This document shows positions 25,590-35,280 of a stretch of DNA of 64,000 nt, in pieces; the first letter of the stretch is position 1, and each line of letters opens with the position of its first letter. The DNA is taken from contig NZ_CP119107.1 in assembly GCF_029094525.1 (NCBI RefSeq), positions 2,542,001-2,606,000 of the forward strand, given 5' to 3'. The DNA comes from Pullulanibacillus sp. KACC 23026. Lineage in GTDB: Bacteria > Bacillota > Bacilli > Bacillales > Sporolactobacillaceae. The position numbers and the translations under genes are program-made. Below the pieces are notes generated by a model. That model did not search any database. It worked only from the letters and a program-made list of their open reading frames with translations, and was not told the origin of the DNA.

Positions 25590-25800
25590 AAAAGCGATGC
25601 TAAAGACTAGGAACCATTGCTGGCGGTACCATCCTAGTTTAAAGCATCGCTTTACACTCTATTGTGATAACGGCACAAACCGCTGTATGATCATACAGGA
25701 CTCTTAGGCAGGTTCATCTGAAGATACATTAGGAACTTGCACCACCCGTTCCCTCTCTGAAAAGCTCTTCAAATTACTGATCCTAATCAACGTCATTTTT
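25590..25800 (-). promoter_or_regulatory. T-box leader of proS
   Basis: Reading leftward, the leader carries a GAGAGGGAAC/GTTCC stem, the T-box TGGTACCGC at about 25622-25631, and a terminator in which AAAGCGATGCTTTAAACTAGGA-type arms (25632-25653 and 25590-25611) pair before TTTTTATTTTT. The antiterminator would use the T-box bulge to pair with tRNA-Pro NCCA. A CCT at 25712-25710, in GAACCTGCC, is a candidate specifier codon for proline. Confidence 0.9.
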
Positions 25801-25926
25801 ATTGTTCTCATCATAGACGATTCTCAAACAAATGGCAATACCCAAACCTAATGGAATCGCTTAATTTCAAGACAAATTTGGAACTTTCCATCTCATCTGC
25901 CCTCGATCAAATGAGTTGACCTCACA

Positions 25927-26808
25927 TTAGGTTCCATATAGCTGTTTCATCCTGTGAAGAAATAGACTCGCCTCTGATTTTCCTCTTTTATATAAGGCAT
26001 ATGTTTTCGCGAGAGGCAAAGAGAGACCTGGAAAATCAACATCCAGCAATCTTCCTTCTAACAATTCCCTTCGAATCGTTAAGCGCGGCAAAAAGGACAG
26101 ACCAATTCCCTGTTCTATAAATCGTTTAGTTACCTCCACTTGTGAAACCATCATGGAACGAAATGTATAGTTTAAATGCCTCAACTGTTCCAATAACGGT
26201 TCCCAATACTCCGGATGATTTTGAGTAAGAAGGATGTTGTCCTGAAGCAACTGATCGATGTCAAAGCCAGGTGCGGTTTCTAAATCCATGCCATCATGAG
26301 GCACAACAAACAGAACCGGATCTTCCTGAACCACTTGACAGGTGACATCCTTAAATTTGCCGTTCATTCGCGATAAACCCAAGTCACATACACCAGACAA
26401 AACGAGTTCCTCAATGACCTCGGATTCGACGACCTTCACCTCCACTTCTACATTTGGATTTTCAGATAGATAGTCTCTTAATATGTAGGGAAGTGAATAG
26501 GTGGCAATGAGTGGCGAAACAGCTAATTTCAATGTTGTTTCAAAGCCTTGTTTATATCTCTGAATGGTTTCAAAGCCTCGCTCATCCAGATCAACCATCT
26601 CTTTGGCATAAGGCAAAAACCGCTGTCCCCCTTCAGTAAGAAAAATATGGCGGCCTTGTTTCTCAAACAACTTACAGCCCAAATACGCTTCCAGTAACTT
26701 AATATGGACGGAAACAGTGGGTTGAGAGATAAATAACAGTTCAGAAGTCTTTCTAAAATTCTCTGTTTTGGCGGCTGATAAAAAGGTGTGAAGCCACTTT
26801 GTCTCCAT
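25927..26808 (-). CDS. citR: LysR-type regulator of citA
   Basis: 293 residues. The N-terminal winged helix-turn-helix is typical: METKWLHTFLSAAKTENFRKTSELLFISQPTVSVHIKLLE. A periplasmic-binding-like effector domain follows. It is transcribed divergently from the citrate synthase gene with a 110-base, AT-rich gap, the same arrangement as citR-citA of B. subtilis, where CitR represses citA. The name rests on this context. GAGGGGC precedes the ATG. Confidence 0.85.
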   Translation of the reverse strand: METKWLHTFLSAAKTENFRKTSELLFISQPTVSVHIKLLEAYLGCKLFEKQGRHIFLTEGGQRFLPYAKEMVDLDERGFETIQRYKQGFETTLKLAVSPLIATYSLPYILRDYLSENPNVEVEVKVVESEVIEELVLSGVCDLGLSRMNGKFKDVTCQVVQEDPVLFVVPHDGMDLETAPGFDIDQLLQDNILLTQNHPEYWEPLLEQLRHLNYTFRSMMVSQVEVTKRFIEQGIGLSFLPRLTIRRELLEGRLLDVDFPGLSLPLAKTYALYKRGKSEASLFLHRMKQLYGT

Positions 26809-26918
26809 ATATATAGCCCCTCATCATTTAATAAATTTAATTAAAATCATTAATTTTATTTAATTTTTTTAAACAATTATCAACAGTATACTACTTAATA
26901 GAAGGGGGTTGTATAGAA
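26809..26918. promoter_or_regulatory. citR-citA divergent control region
   Basis: Very AT-rich, with overlapping A/T dyads such as TTTAATTAAA and ATTAATTTTATTTAATT, including T-N11-A shapes expected for LysR regulators. The exact operator cannot be fixed by eye. Confidence 0.5.
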
Positions 26919-28019
26919 ATGTTAAATAAAGGACTTAAGGATGTTTTGGTATCTGACACCAAGCTTAGTTTTATAGATGGAAAAGCAGGCTTACTCATTT
27001 ATCGAGGTGTCGAGGCGAAGAAGCTCGCACTCCAACATACATTTGAAGAAGTTGCTCACTTATTGTGGTACGGGTATTTGCCGAACGCTGATGAATTGGA
27101 TCAATTACAGCTGCGATTGAAAAAAGGAAGAGCGCTTCCAGCTTCACTCAAGGCCATCCTTGAAGCCTTACCGGTTGAAATGGATCTGATGAGTGTTCTT
27201 CGTACGGCTGTTTCTTCACTTGGAACTCCGGATCATGCTTGGCCGCCAACTGTTGAAGAAGCGATCGATTTAACAGCAAAACTCCCCACCATTATCGCCT
27301 ATCGATACAGAAAACAATTGGGTCTAGAGCCTGTTGATCCAAATGAAGATTACACCCATGTAAAAAACTATTTATATATGCTAAGGGGAACAGAGCCTTC
27401 ATCTGCCCATGTAAAGGCTCTCGAATCATACATGATTCTCACGATGGAACACGGCATGAACGCTTCTACCTTTACCGCTCGTGTCATCTCCTCCTCTGAA
27501 TCGGATCTTATTTCCGCGATTACAGGGGCAATCGGTACGATGAAAGGGCCGCTTCATGGAGGAGCACCGACGGGTGTCCTTAACATGCTGGATGAAATCA
27601 AAGTAAAAGAGAATGTAGAGGGCTGGTTAAGATCAAAGCTTTCGTCTGGTGAAAAAATCATGGGCTTCGGCCACCGCGTATACAAAACAAAAGATCCGCG
27701 GGCGATAGCCTTAAAAGAAATTTCCTCACAAATAGGCGGCGAAGATCCATGGCTTGATCTTGCTAATTTTTTAGAGCAACGAGCGATTGAATTGCTTGAA
27801 AAATACAAACCAGGACGCAAGCTTTATACAAATGTTGAATTTTATGCTGCAGCGATCATGAAGGCGATCGGGCTGGATCCATCCCTTTTTACACCAACTT
27901 TCTCAGCTAGCCGAATTGTAGGATGGACTGCCCACGTTTTAGAACAGGCAGAGGCTAATACCATTTACCGCCCCTCTGCTAACTATATAGGAGAACTCCC
28001 GGCTAACTTAATAAAATAA
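26919..28019 (+). CDS. citA: Citrate synthase, CitA type
   Basis: 366 residues. It condenses acetyl-CoA with oxaloacetate. The substrate and catalytic histidines are seen as His178 (MEHGMNAS), His213 (GPLHGGAP) and His252 (GFGHRVYK). At the place of the catalytic Asp of E. coli GltA and B. subtilis CitZ (NVDFYS), this protein has Glu307 (NVEFYA). The C-terminal Arg of SASRIVGWTAH is present. A divergent LysR gene marks it as the CitA paralogue, not the main CitZ that sits with icd and mdh. AAGGGGG lies before the ATG. Confidence 0.93.
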   Translation: MLNKGLKDVLVSDTKLSFIDGKAGLLIYRGVEAKKLALQHTFEEVAHLLWYGYLPNADELDQLQLRLKKGRALPASLKAILEALPVEMDLMSVLRTAVSSLGTPDHAWPPTVEEAIDLTAKLPTIIAYRYRKQLGLEPVDPNEDYTHVKNYLYMLRGTEPSSAHVKALESYMILTMEHGMNASTFTARVISSSESDLISAITGAIGTMKGPLHGGAPTGVLNMLDEIKVKENVEGWLRSKLSSGEKIMGFGHRVYKTKDPRAIALKEISSQIGGEDPWLDLANFLEQRAIELLEKYKPGRKLYTNVEFYAAAIMKAIGLDPSLFTPTFSASRIVGWTAHVLEQAEANTIYRPSANYIGELPANLIK

Positions 28020-28123
28020 TTACCAGGATAGGTTCTGTTCTATTTTTTGATTAAGAGAAATTTCTCCGCTTATTTATCAAACTCGCTTAAGTGTCAAATG
28101 ACCATTTTCATAGAGGCAAATGT

Positions 28124-28160
28124 AAAAGGCTTAGAGATCGTTACATCTCTAAGCCTTTTT
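28124..28160. terminator. Bidirectional terminator after citA
   Basis: AAAAGGCTTAGAGAT and ATCTCTAAGCCTTTT form a perfect 15-bp stem around CGTTAC, with T-runs on both strands. Confidence 0.92.
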
Positions 28161-28238
28161 GATGGTGAAGTTTGTAAGTGACCAATTTTGATCCTCACAA
28201 ATGAAAACCCGTTAGCTTGTCACATGCTGTTTTTATTA

Positions 28239-30944
28239 TTAATGGCTGCTTACGCGACTTGCTGTTGTTCTTTTGTCCTTCTTGAAAAGCTGATTGCCTG
28301 ACAATAAGAAAGTTGGGATTGCAGCAAGACCTAAGACGAGCAGCCAATCACGAACGGTTAACGGAACAGTGTGGAAGACCGGCTGCAGAACGGGAACATA
28401 CATGACGACTAGCATCAGTAAAATCGATGAAAAAACCGCAAGTACAAGATACCGGTTTTCAAAAGGATTTCGATCAAAGATGGAACGCTCGCTTCGGCAA
28501 TCAAACACATGAATCAGTTGGGCCATGACGAGCGTAACAAAGGCGACACTTTGCGCTTTTAACAGATCATCCGGATCGCCATTTAGAGTGATCCAGAACG
28601 CCGCTGTTGTCGCAACACCGATCAGAAAGCCTCTTGAGATAATTTTCCAGCCAAGCCCTCGTGCGAAGACACCTTCATTAGTCGGTCTTGGTCCGCGTTT
28701 CATGACATTGTCTTCAGCTTGGTCAACGCCAAGGGCCATGGCAGGCAGTCCGTCTGTCACAAGGTTAACCCACAGAATTTGGATAGGAAGTAAAGGAAGC
28801 GGAAGGGCGAGCATCATCGCAATCAGCATCACAAGAATCTCACCGACATTGGATGCTAACAAGTAGCGAATAAACTTGCGGATGTTTTCATAGATATTAC
28901 GTCCCTCTTCAACCGCTGCTTTAATGGATGAAAAATTGTCATCGCTTAAGACAAGAGCTGCGGCTTCCTTCGCTACATCCGTTCCTGTATTCCCCATCGC
29001 AATACCAATGTTGGCGGATTTGATCGCTGGTGCATCATTAACTCCATCCCCCGTCATGGCCACAACATGCCCTTTCTTCTGTAACGCTTTAACAATTTTT
29101 AATTTATGTTCTGGAGAAACGCGAGCATACACGTAGATATCCTCAACTTGATTGACGAGTTCATCCTCAGTCAACGCTGAAAGTGCGGCCCCATCCATAA
29201 CCTTCCCATGAGCAGGTAATAGATCAAGCTGGCGGGCAATCGCACTCGCTGTAACGGCATGATCCCCTGTAATCATGACAGTCTTTATTCCAGCTTCCCG
29301 GCATTCCGCAATCGCTTTTTTCACTTCCGGACGCGGCGGATCAATCATGCCTTGGAGTCCAACAAAAGTTAAACCTTTTTCCACCTGATCGGCTTCTGAG
29401 CTTGGTTTACTCTGATAAATCGGCTTATAGGCTACAGCAATATTCCTTAATGCTTTTCGGCCAAGCTGATCGATGGCTTCTTCAATTGCATTGGTATGCT
29501 TAGAACGTTTTAACTCACGTGTTCCATTCCACATGATATAATCACAGCGGGAAAGCAGAACATCAGGCGCTCCTTTTACCACAGCAAATTGTTCACCGCT
29601 CGGCTTTTCAACAATAACACTCATCATCTTACGACTGGAATCAAACGGAAAAGTTTGGACGATTTTATAAGATGGACTCAATCCTTGTTTAGTAATACCC
29701 GCCTTTTTGCCGCTTTCTAAAAGAGCAATTTCAGTTGGGTCGCCAAGTTGTGTAGGCTTGTCCCCATCCTCCTGATCAATCACCGCATCATTACAAAGAA
29801 CCGCATATTCAAGCAGTTGCTTTAGCGTTGTTTCATTTTCTATATGCATAGGTCGGCCATCTTTTTTAAAACGGTCCACCTTTGGATCCTCCGGCACATC
29901 CCATGTTTTTCCATCCGTCCAAAGATGAGTGACCGTCATTTTATTTTGAGTAAGAGTCCCCGTTTTATCCGAACAAATGACCGTTGCAGACCCTAAAGTT
30001 TCGACTGCCGGAAGCTTTCTAACAATGGCATGACGCCTAATCATTTTCTGCACACCTAATGCTAGAGCAATCGTTACTATCGCTGGTAATCCTTCGGGGA
30101 TAGCAGCTACAGCGAGTGACACACCTGAAAGAATCATATGAGTGAGCTCATGCCCACGATAGACCCCTAATAATACTACCAATACGGTCAATCCAATAGA
30201 CAAATAAATAAGAGTACGTCCAAGCTGCTCAAGCTTCATTTGCAATGGGGTAGACAGCTTCTCAGCGCTCTGTATGAGTCCTGCAATCTTACCCATTTCT
30301 GTATCCATACCGGTTTCCGTGACGATACCAACACCTGTTCCTTGTGTCACCATCGTCCCCATAAACCCTCGGTTGGACTGATCCCCTAGAGGCAGATCAT
30401 CGCCATGAATGGGCTCTGATTGTTTCTGTGAGGGAACGGACTCGCCTGTCAGTGCCGACTCCTCTACGTGCAAATTGGAAGCGGAGAAAAAGCGAAGATC
30501 AGCGCCTATACGGTCACCACTTTCAACCTTAACGATATCTCCGACCACCAATTCTTTCGCAGGAATGTTCATCCATTTTCCCTCTCTTAGAACGAGTGAA
30601 TGGGGCGCTGACAGCTCCCTGAGCGCATCAAGTGATTTTTCAGCACGTTGCTCTTGAATGTAGCCAAGTATGCCATTCATGATGACAATAAGAAAAATAG
30701 CGACTGCATCGAGGTATTCTCCTAAAAAAGCAGATAACAAAATGGCTGCAAATAACACATAAATCATGAAATCCTTGAACTGTGATAGGAAAATCGAGAG
30801 CGCTGATGGCTTGTCTTGCTCTTTTAATTCATTAAAGCCATTTGCCTTCAATCGCCTCTGACTTTCCTCTTGGGTCAGCCCTTTATGACGATCACTATCG
30901 AGCTGTTCCTCAACAGCTTGTGCAGTTTGTTTATACCAATCCAT
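28239..30944 (-). CDS. Ca2+-translocating P-type ATPase (P2A, YloB-like)
   Basis: About 901 residues, start at ATG 30944 preceded by GAGGTGAGG (frame begins at GTG 30953). Domains in order: cation N-terminal domain, two membrane helices, actuator with TGES (166-169), helices with the PEGLP calcium site (283-287), phosphorylation Asp326 in CSDKTGTLT, the nucleotide domain, hinge TGDGVNDAPA, and C-terminal helices containing NLVTDGLPA (Asn, Thr and Asp of the second calcium site). This is the SERCA-like P2A set, as in B. subtilis YloB. It exports Ca2+ and may serve spore or envelope calcium balance. Single gene. Confidence 0.93.
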   Translation of the reverse strand: MDWYKQTAQAVEEQLDSDRHKGLTQEESQRRLKANGFNELKEQDKPSALSIFLSQFKDFMIYVLFAAILLSAFLGEYLDAVAIFLIVIMNGILGYIQEQRAEKSLDALRELSAPHSLVLREGKWMNIPAKELVVGDIVKVESGDRIGADLRFFSASNLHVEESALTGESVPSQKQSEPIHGDDLPLGDQSNRGFMGTMVTQGTGVGIVTETGMDTEMGKIAGLIQSAEKLSTPLQMKLEQLGRTLIYLSIGLTVLVVLLGVYRGHELTHMILSGVSLAVAAIPEGLPAIVTIALALGVQKMIRRHAIVRKLPAVETLGSATVICSDKTGTLTQNKMTVTHLWTDGKTWDVPEDPKVDRFKKDGRPMHIENETTLKQLLEYAVLCNDAVIDQEDGDKPTQLGDPTEIALLESGKKAGITKQGLSPSYKIVQTFPFDSSRKMMSVIVEKPSGEQFAVVKGAPDVLLSRCDYIMWNGTRELKRSKHTNAIEEAIDQLGRKALRNIAVAYKPIYQSKPSSEADQVEKGLTFVGLQGMIDPPRPEVKKAIAECREAGIKTVMITGDHAVTASAIARQLDLLPAHGKVMDGAALSALTEDELVNQVEDIYVYARVSPEHKLKIVKALQKKGHVVAMTGDGVNDAPAIKSANIGIAMGNTGTDVAKEAAALVLSDDNFSSIKAAVEEGRNIYENIRKFIRYLLASNVGEILVMLIAMMLALPLPLLPIQILWVNLVTDGLPAMALGVDQAEDNVMKRGPRPTNEGVFARGLGWKIISRGFLIGVATTAAFWITLNGDPDDLLKAQSVAFVTLVMAQLIHVFDCRSERSIFDRNPFENRYLVLAVFSSILLMLVVMYVPVLQPVFHTVPLTVRDWLLVLGLAAIPTFLLSGNQLFKKDKRTTASRVSSH

Positions 30945-31164
30945 CTTCCTCACCTCTAGTAGATTCGACTATATGTCTATATCTATGAAGTGAATAAAAA
31001 AATAGACTATAAAAATTTATAAAAATAGCTTTTCCATTGCTAGAAACTTAAGAGACCTAGTTGGAGGCCTTAAACTATAGGGGTTCGGCACGTGAGTCCA
31101 TTCATTCAACTAGTCATGAATTCAAGTTACATTGGATTAGACAGACATAAGTAAAGGAAGTTGA

Positions 31165-31491
31165 TCATGGTTCAACTTCCTTCACAACCTTCTTCAATTC
31201 ATCATCACTTATTTCATACAAGACATAGTCCTTATTCTTTTTATAATAAACTTTCGATTGATCCTTATAAATGTGATAAGTCGTCTTTTTATATGTAATT
31301 TCGAGATCTCCTGGACCTTTTGGCGGAGGACAGTTACATTCTTTTGCTGGTGATTGAGAGACAATCCCCAATACTTGTTTACTTATCATTTTTGAATGGC
31401 CATTGACCTTAACGTGAATAGGGCGTTCATACCATGCAAGAAGCAGTATAATAATGACGATTGCCGTCACTACCTTTAACATTGGCTTCAT
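31165..31491 (-). CDS. Small membrane-anchored protein of unknown function
   Basis: About 108 residues. The start is ATG 31491 with AGGAGGGG directly upstream; the longer frame to 31596 has no such site. An N-terminal hydrophobic helix (VVTAIVIIILLLAWY) is followed by an extracytoplasmic domain with CNCPPP in the middle and a Lys/Tyr/Asp-rich end. I do not recognise it. The Cys-x-Cys pair could bind metal or form a disulfide. Confidence 0.65.
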   Translation of the reverse strand: MKPMLKVVTAIVIIILLLAWYERPIHVKVNGHSKMISKQVLGIVSQSPAKECNCPPPKGPGDLEITYKKTTYHIYKDQSKVYYKKNKDYVLYEISDDELKKVVKEVEP

Positions 31492-31661
31492 AAGCCCCTC
31501 CTCATTACAATCAAGCGTTTTTTTAGGATGAATGAATGCCTGAAGTACAAATTTATCCTTAAGTATATAATGTCTCAAAAAGTCCAAAATCATCAATCTA
31601 AGAATGATAAGTGTGTCATTCCTCTCCTGCGAGGTCCATGCAAAATGATAATCCTGATTCG

Positions 31662-32156
31662 TTAAACAAAAGGCTCCTCTACTATCTTGACTTTCTCAAC
31701 ATCTACTAACAGGTCTTCGTCGTAAAGACACCGATAGTCATAAGGATGCGCATCATGAATCATCGTCTCAAAGAATCGCTTAACATCGGCCACCCCCTTA
31801 TTTTGTGGATGCAATAGCCAATCAAGTGATTTCCAATCCAATATGCCTTCCGCAGTTTTAACAGGCGTTGCGTAACGCATCGATTCTGGAATTTCAGCTA
31901 AGAATAGGTACATCCCTCCATAGAACGTACCGTTAACGTCGTACCAAGTTACTTTTCCTTTATATTGAACAAGATCTTGCTGAAGCTCTAAATGAGTCTC
32001 TTCTTTTACTTCACGGAGGATTCCTTCGATCGGTGTTTCATTTTCTTCCAACTTGCCTCCAACACCATTCCAGGCTCCCATCCATTCAGGAGATTCCCGA
32101 TTTAACATCAAAAAATGATTCCCTTGTTTAATAAAACAAATTGTAAATTTTAGCAT
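31662..32156 (-). CDS. Nudix hydrolase
   Basis: 164 residues. The Nudix box reads GGKLEENETPIEGILREVKEETHLEL, fitting GX5EX7REUXEEXGU except that the penultimate Gly is His. It is preceded by WNGVGG as in MutT-type 8-oxo-dGTPases. The box binds Mg2+ for cleavage of nucleoside diphosphate-X bonds. Substrate unknown. AGAGGTG precedes the ATG. Confidence 0.88.
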   Translation of the reverse strand: MLKFTICFIKQGNHFLMLNRESPEWMGAWNGVGGKLEENETPIEGILREVKEETHLELQQDLVQYKGKVTWYDVNGTFYGGMYLFLAEIPESMRYATPVKTAEGILDWKSLDWLLHPQNKGVADVKRFFETMIHDAHPYDYRCLYDEDLLVDVEKVKIVEEPFV

Positions 32157-32311
32157 CTTAGCACCTCTTTTTTGAGTTAACCGTCATTACGGGTTCATTT
32201 TAACACGACTTTTGTCTAATTATGAAACAAAATAAAAAGAAGAGCGTCTACGATTGCCCTTCTCAAGCAGACTAGTCATTTAATTAAACTGAATACGATC
32301 CGGCCTTTAAA

Positions 32312-32947
32312 TCATTGACCAAAAATGGCCTTTAGACCTTGCCAAACAAAATAAACGCCAAATAGGATAAGCGACACCCCTGACAAGGCCGAAATGACAA
32401 TTAACATGCGATAATTGAAAAAGCGTTTAAAACCTGATGTAAGAGTAGCCACAAAAAGATCCCAAATCGTAATACCAAGAAAAATCATAGCGCTATATAA
32501 AAGAACACGACTAAACCCATTGTTAACAGCCGTCTCCGCTAAGACCGATCCATAGATCCCTAACCAAAACAAAATAGACAATGGACTGGTGATCGTAATA
32601 AAGAAACCCGTGACAAAACAAGAAACAATCGAATCTGTTTTATTTCGGTAATCGAATTTGAATTTATTGGCTGTCTTAACCGCTTCAATTCCCGTATAAA
32701 TGAGGACAAAACCACCAAACAGCCAAAGAAAAATTTGGACAATCGGAATATTAATAAACCGGACAAGTCCTAAATAAACAAGCATCATAAAACACGCATC
32801 TGCAACGATAGCACCAAATCCGACGATCCAAGCATGCCAAAAACCGTTCTTAATCCCTTTATCCAGACGTGCGGAATTCACTGGACCGATCGGTGCTGCC
32901 AGCATTAAGCCAAGCCCCACATAACTGAAAAGTATTCCGAAATTCAA
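32312..32947 (-). CDS. LysE-type amino acid exporter (paralogue 1)
   Basis: About 211 residues. The frame is open to 33043, but AAAGGAG lies before a TTG at 32947, which gives the usual LysE start, MNFGILFSYVGLGLMLAAPIGPVN. Six hydrophobic helices are predicted. The APIGPVN motif in helix 1 and SPLSILFWLGIYGSVLAE in helix 4 are those of the LysE/RhtB family, which exports basic or neutral amino acids. A clear paralogue lies at 55091-55720. Confidence 0.87.
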   Translation of the reverse strand: MNFGILFSYVGLGLMLAAPIGPVNSARLDKGIKNGFWHAWIVGFGAIVADACFMMLVYLGLVRFINIPIVQIFLWLFGGFVLIYTGIEAVKTANKFKFDYRNKTDSIVSCFVTGFFITITSPLSILFWLGIYGSVLAETAVNNGFSRVLLYSAMIFLGITIWDLFVATLTSGFKRFFNYRMLIVISALSGVSLILFGVYFVWQGLKAIFGQ

Positions 32948-33324
32948 TAAGAACATCTCCTTTAAATGATAACCCCGAGAAACCCACCAGGATCTTGATG
33001 TGACCATTCTTATATGAGAGGTCAAAGCTATTCGATCACTCACCTTGCCTGCTTGACTAAAGAGTTGTCATCGCTCAAGAGGAGACAGCTAATTTTAGTT
33101 AAAGGCTCATTATGTTGCTATGTAGAGTTGAGTTATATTGAACAAAACTAGACAAGACTCCCGCGGGAAATATGTCTTTTTTATATTTTACAAAAAGGAA
33201 CAAAATTTACGAAAACAGCCAAGTTTGAAAAAAAAGAAAAGCTTGTACAGTTTATGAACAAGCCTTCCAATATAAACCTATTTATTAGAAAAACGCGGAA
33301 TTAATTTTGACTCTCGTGATTAAA
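32948..33324. other. Non-coding gap with a second terminator-like stem
   Basis: No gene. It has a CCCGCGGG palindrome at 33160-33167 and, at about 33241-33262, GCTTGT/ACAAGC arms followed on the minus strand by a long T-rich run, which could act as a second terminator after the GNAT gene. Confidence 0.45.
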
Positions 33325-33357
33325 CACAAAAGGCATTCCCTTATTCAGAGAATGCCA
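33325..33357 (-). terminator. Terminator of the GNAT gene
   Basis: GGCATTC and GAATGCC pair around CCTTATTCAGA-type loop; the minus strand continues TTTTGTGTTT. Confidence 0.7.
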
Positions 33358-33376
33358 TCAAACTTTTTTATTGAAT

Positions 33377-33916
33377 TCAATTATTATTTGCAGATCCAAA
33401 ATATTTTTCCATTCGAATATCGGTCCACATTTTTCCTTGCCAATAGGTGAATTGATCGATTCTGCCGATTTCCTTATATCCCATTTTGCTATAGAGCTTA
33501 TGAGCTGTCTGATTAAATTCAAAAACACCTAATTCAATACGATTCAGTCCTTGTTTTTTAATCTCGTTCTCAAGAAATTGAATCGCTTTGTACCCAACGC
33601 CCTTGCCTCTGCCAACGGGTTCACCGATTGTAATCCCAATCCAGGCAGTCCCTGTTTCCTTTTTGTACAAGTGACTTGGGTCAACCATATAATTCATTTC
33701 ACCAACTAATTGATCATCAAGATAAATCAGATAGATCTGGTGATGTTCCATTCGTTTCATCAGCTCTTCCACAGTTACCTCTTCTCTGTGGTCAAGCTCC
33801 TCTTGATTTTGATTCGGCCGAGTAAGGGGGATTATTGACGGGTCATTTTCCCATTGACTGATTACGCTCGCAAGGTCTGAATCGGGTTCAATTAATTTCT
33901 TGAAAGATATAGACAT
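33377..33916 (-). CDS. GNAT family N-acetyltransferase
   Basis: 179 residues. GITIGEPVGRGKGVGYKAI is the acetyl-CoA loop (Q/RxxGxG/A), and GVFEFNQTAHKLYSKMGYKEIGRID is motif B of the fold. Substrate unknown. AGGAG lies 6 bases before the ATG. Confidence 0.85.
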   Translation of the reverse strand: MSISFKKLIEPDSDLASVISQWENDPSIIPLTRPNQNQEELDHREEVTVEELMKRMEHHQIYLIYLDDQLVGEMNYMVDPSHLYKKETGTAWIGITIGEPVGRGKGVGYKAIQFLENEIKKQGLNRIELGVFEFNQTAHKLYSKMGYKEIGRIDQFTYWQGKMWTDIRMEKYFGSANNN

Positions 33917-34037
33917 ATATAACTCCTATCGAGATGGTCTCATTTTTCATACAGGCTTATTTTTCTATGCCGTGATAAATACTTGTACGTTCCGTTTTGC
34001 TGGTCAATGGGTGTTCCTTCCAAGAAACGAACCATTC

Positions 34038-34574
34038 TCACGTTAAAGCAACTGAATAAAGGATTGGGGCTTTGTTTTTTTGTGAAGTATCAATAAGTGC
34101 CACTTCCTTTAGTTGTCCCGAAAAAGACTCTCGTTTATTAGAACAAAAGTGGAAGGCTTCCATCAATTTGTCTGGCGAAAGTCGGTTAGCGATGGTACAA
34201 TGCGGGATCCACTTATCCGGAGAATAAAGCGAGTCGGCGTCACTTGCAAAATCCTCAAATTGTCTGTGGTGCTGGCAGTGAAAATCCATTAAATCAGATG
34301 TATGGGTAGGAGAATAAAACAAGGTTCCTGATCCTATAAAGGAGCCGATCGTGCTAAACGTTATAGGAAGAGCCTTTTTATTTTCATAAACACGCTTCAT
34401 CTTATCCATGAAAGCCGCACCATCAATATCAGAATAACTTGCTAAAGTCAGATGTGGTCTTCTGTCCTCGACTTCAAAAGCATAAGAAGAAATCCCGAAT
34501 TTTCTTAAAAGTTCCCAAATATCTTTAATAAATTGTTCTGTTTTCTCATCAAAAAGTGTAATCATACCGTACAT
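34038..34574 (-). CDS. 2'-5' RNA ligase/2H phosphoesterase family protein
   Basis: 178 residues. Two HxT/S-type motifs are present: HLTL near residue 41 and HCTI near 126, the paired catalytic His of the 2H phosphoesterase superfamily. Family members open 2',3'-cyclic or 2'-5' linked nucleotides; the target here is unknown. It precedes the GNAT gene on the same strand and follows the DinB gene by 43 bases, so the two upstream genes may be cotranscribed. Confidence 0.82.
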   Translation of the reverse strand: MYGMITLFDEKTEQFIKDIWELLRKFGISSYAFEVEDRRPHLTLASYSDIDGAAFMDKMKRVYENKKALPITFSTIGSFIGSGTLFYSPTHTSDLMDFHCQHHRQFEDFASDADSLYSPDKWIPHCTIANRLSPDKLMEAFHFCSNKRESFSGQLKEVALIDTSQKNKAPILYSVALT

Positions 34575-34617
34575 CTCATCGAACCGCCTTTTCTAGTGGT
34601 AGACGCTTTTTCTAAAT

Positions 34618-35088
34618 TTATCGTTTATCAAAGTGAAGCGCTTGTCCTTTTAGTTTCAGTTGAATTTGTTTTAAATGGTGAGCATCGTGCTTGGCAAACA
34701 AGTCCACAAATGATTCTACTGTATATTGGCCAGGCTCATTTTCAATCTCAAATTGAGCCTCTTTTCCTACTTTCTCTAAGGCTTGAATAAGCAATTGACG
34801 TGTTTGAGCAAATGTCCCAAGAAGATCAGACACTGTTTCAAAGCGTTTAATATAACTTATCGCTTTCTCGTTATGTTCGTTATGATTTGGAAATGGAGGA
34901 AGACTTACACCATCAGCCATTAATGGTACCATTTCTTCTAAATTATACAAATCCCCAAAATACAAATGGCCAATAATCTCTCGGATCGACCACTTCCCTT
35001 CTCCAATCGGATCGGTCAGAAATCTTTCAGGCATTTCCTTCAAAGCTAACAACGCTTCCGTACATTGATTGAAAAAATTTAAAGTCAT
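34618..35088 (-). CDS. DinB family protein
   Basis: About 156 residues, starting at the ATG at 35088 with GGAGGGG upstream. A four-helix bundle with putative metal ligands in EIIGHLYFGDLYN (His of helix 2) and KHDAHHLKQIQL near the C-terminus. This pattern is that of DinB/YfiT-like metal-dependent transferases, some of which conjugate bacillithiol. The reaction is unknown. Confidence 0.83.
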   Translation of the reverse strand: MTLNFFNQCTEALLALKEMPERFLTDPIGEGKWSIREIIGHLYFGDLYNLEEMVPLMADGVSLPPFPNHNEHNEKAISYIKRFETVSDLLGTFAQTRQLLIQALEKVGKEAQFEIENEPGQYTVESFVDLFAKHDAHHLKQIQLKLKGQALHFDKR

Positions 35089-35280
35089 CCCAGTCCCCTC
35101 CAACTCGTAAACCCTGAATAGTTTTTAACCTCCTGTTACAGTTCTCTATAGCTGAATAGAAATCCTTTATTTTACTTTTGCAGTAGATTAATAGATATAA
35201 CCACCAATCTTTAAAATCTTAAAGGATGCTCGTGCTTTGTTTGATCTCACTTTTAATTGTTTCGGCATTCTTTATGGAGT

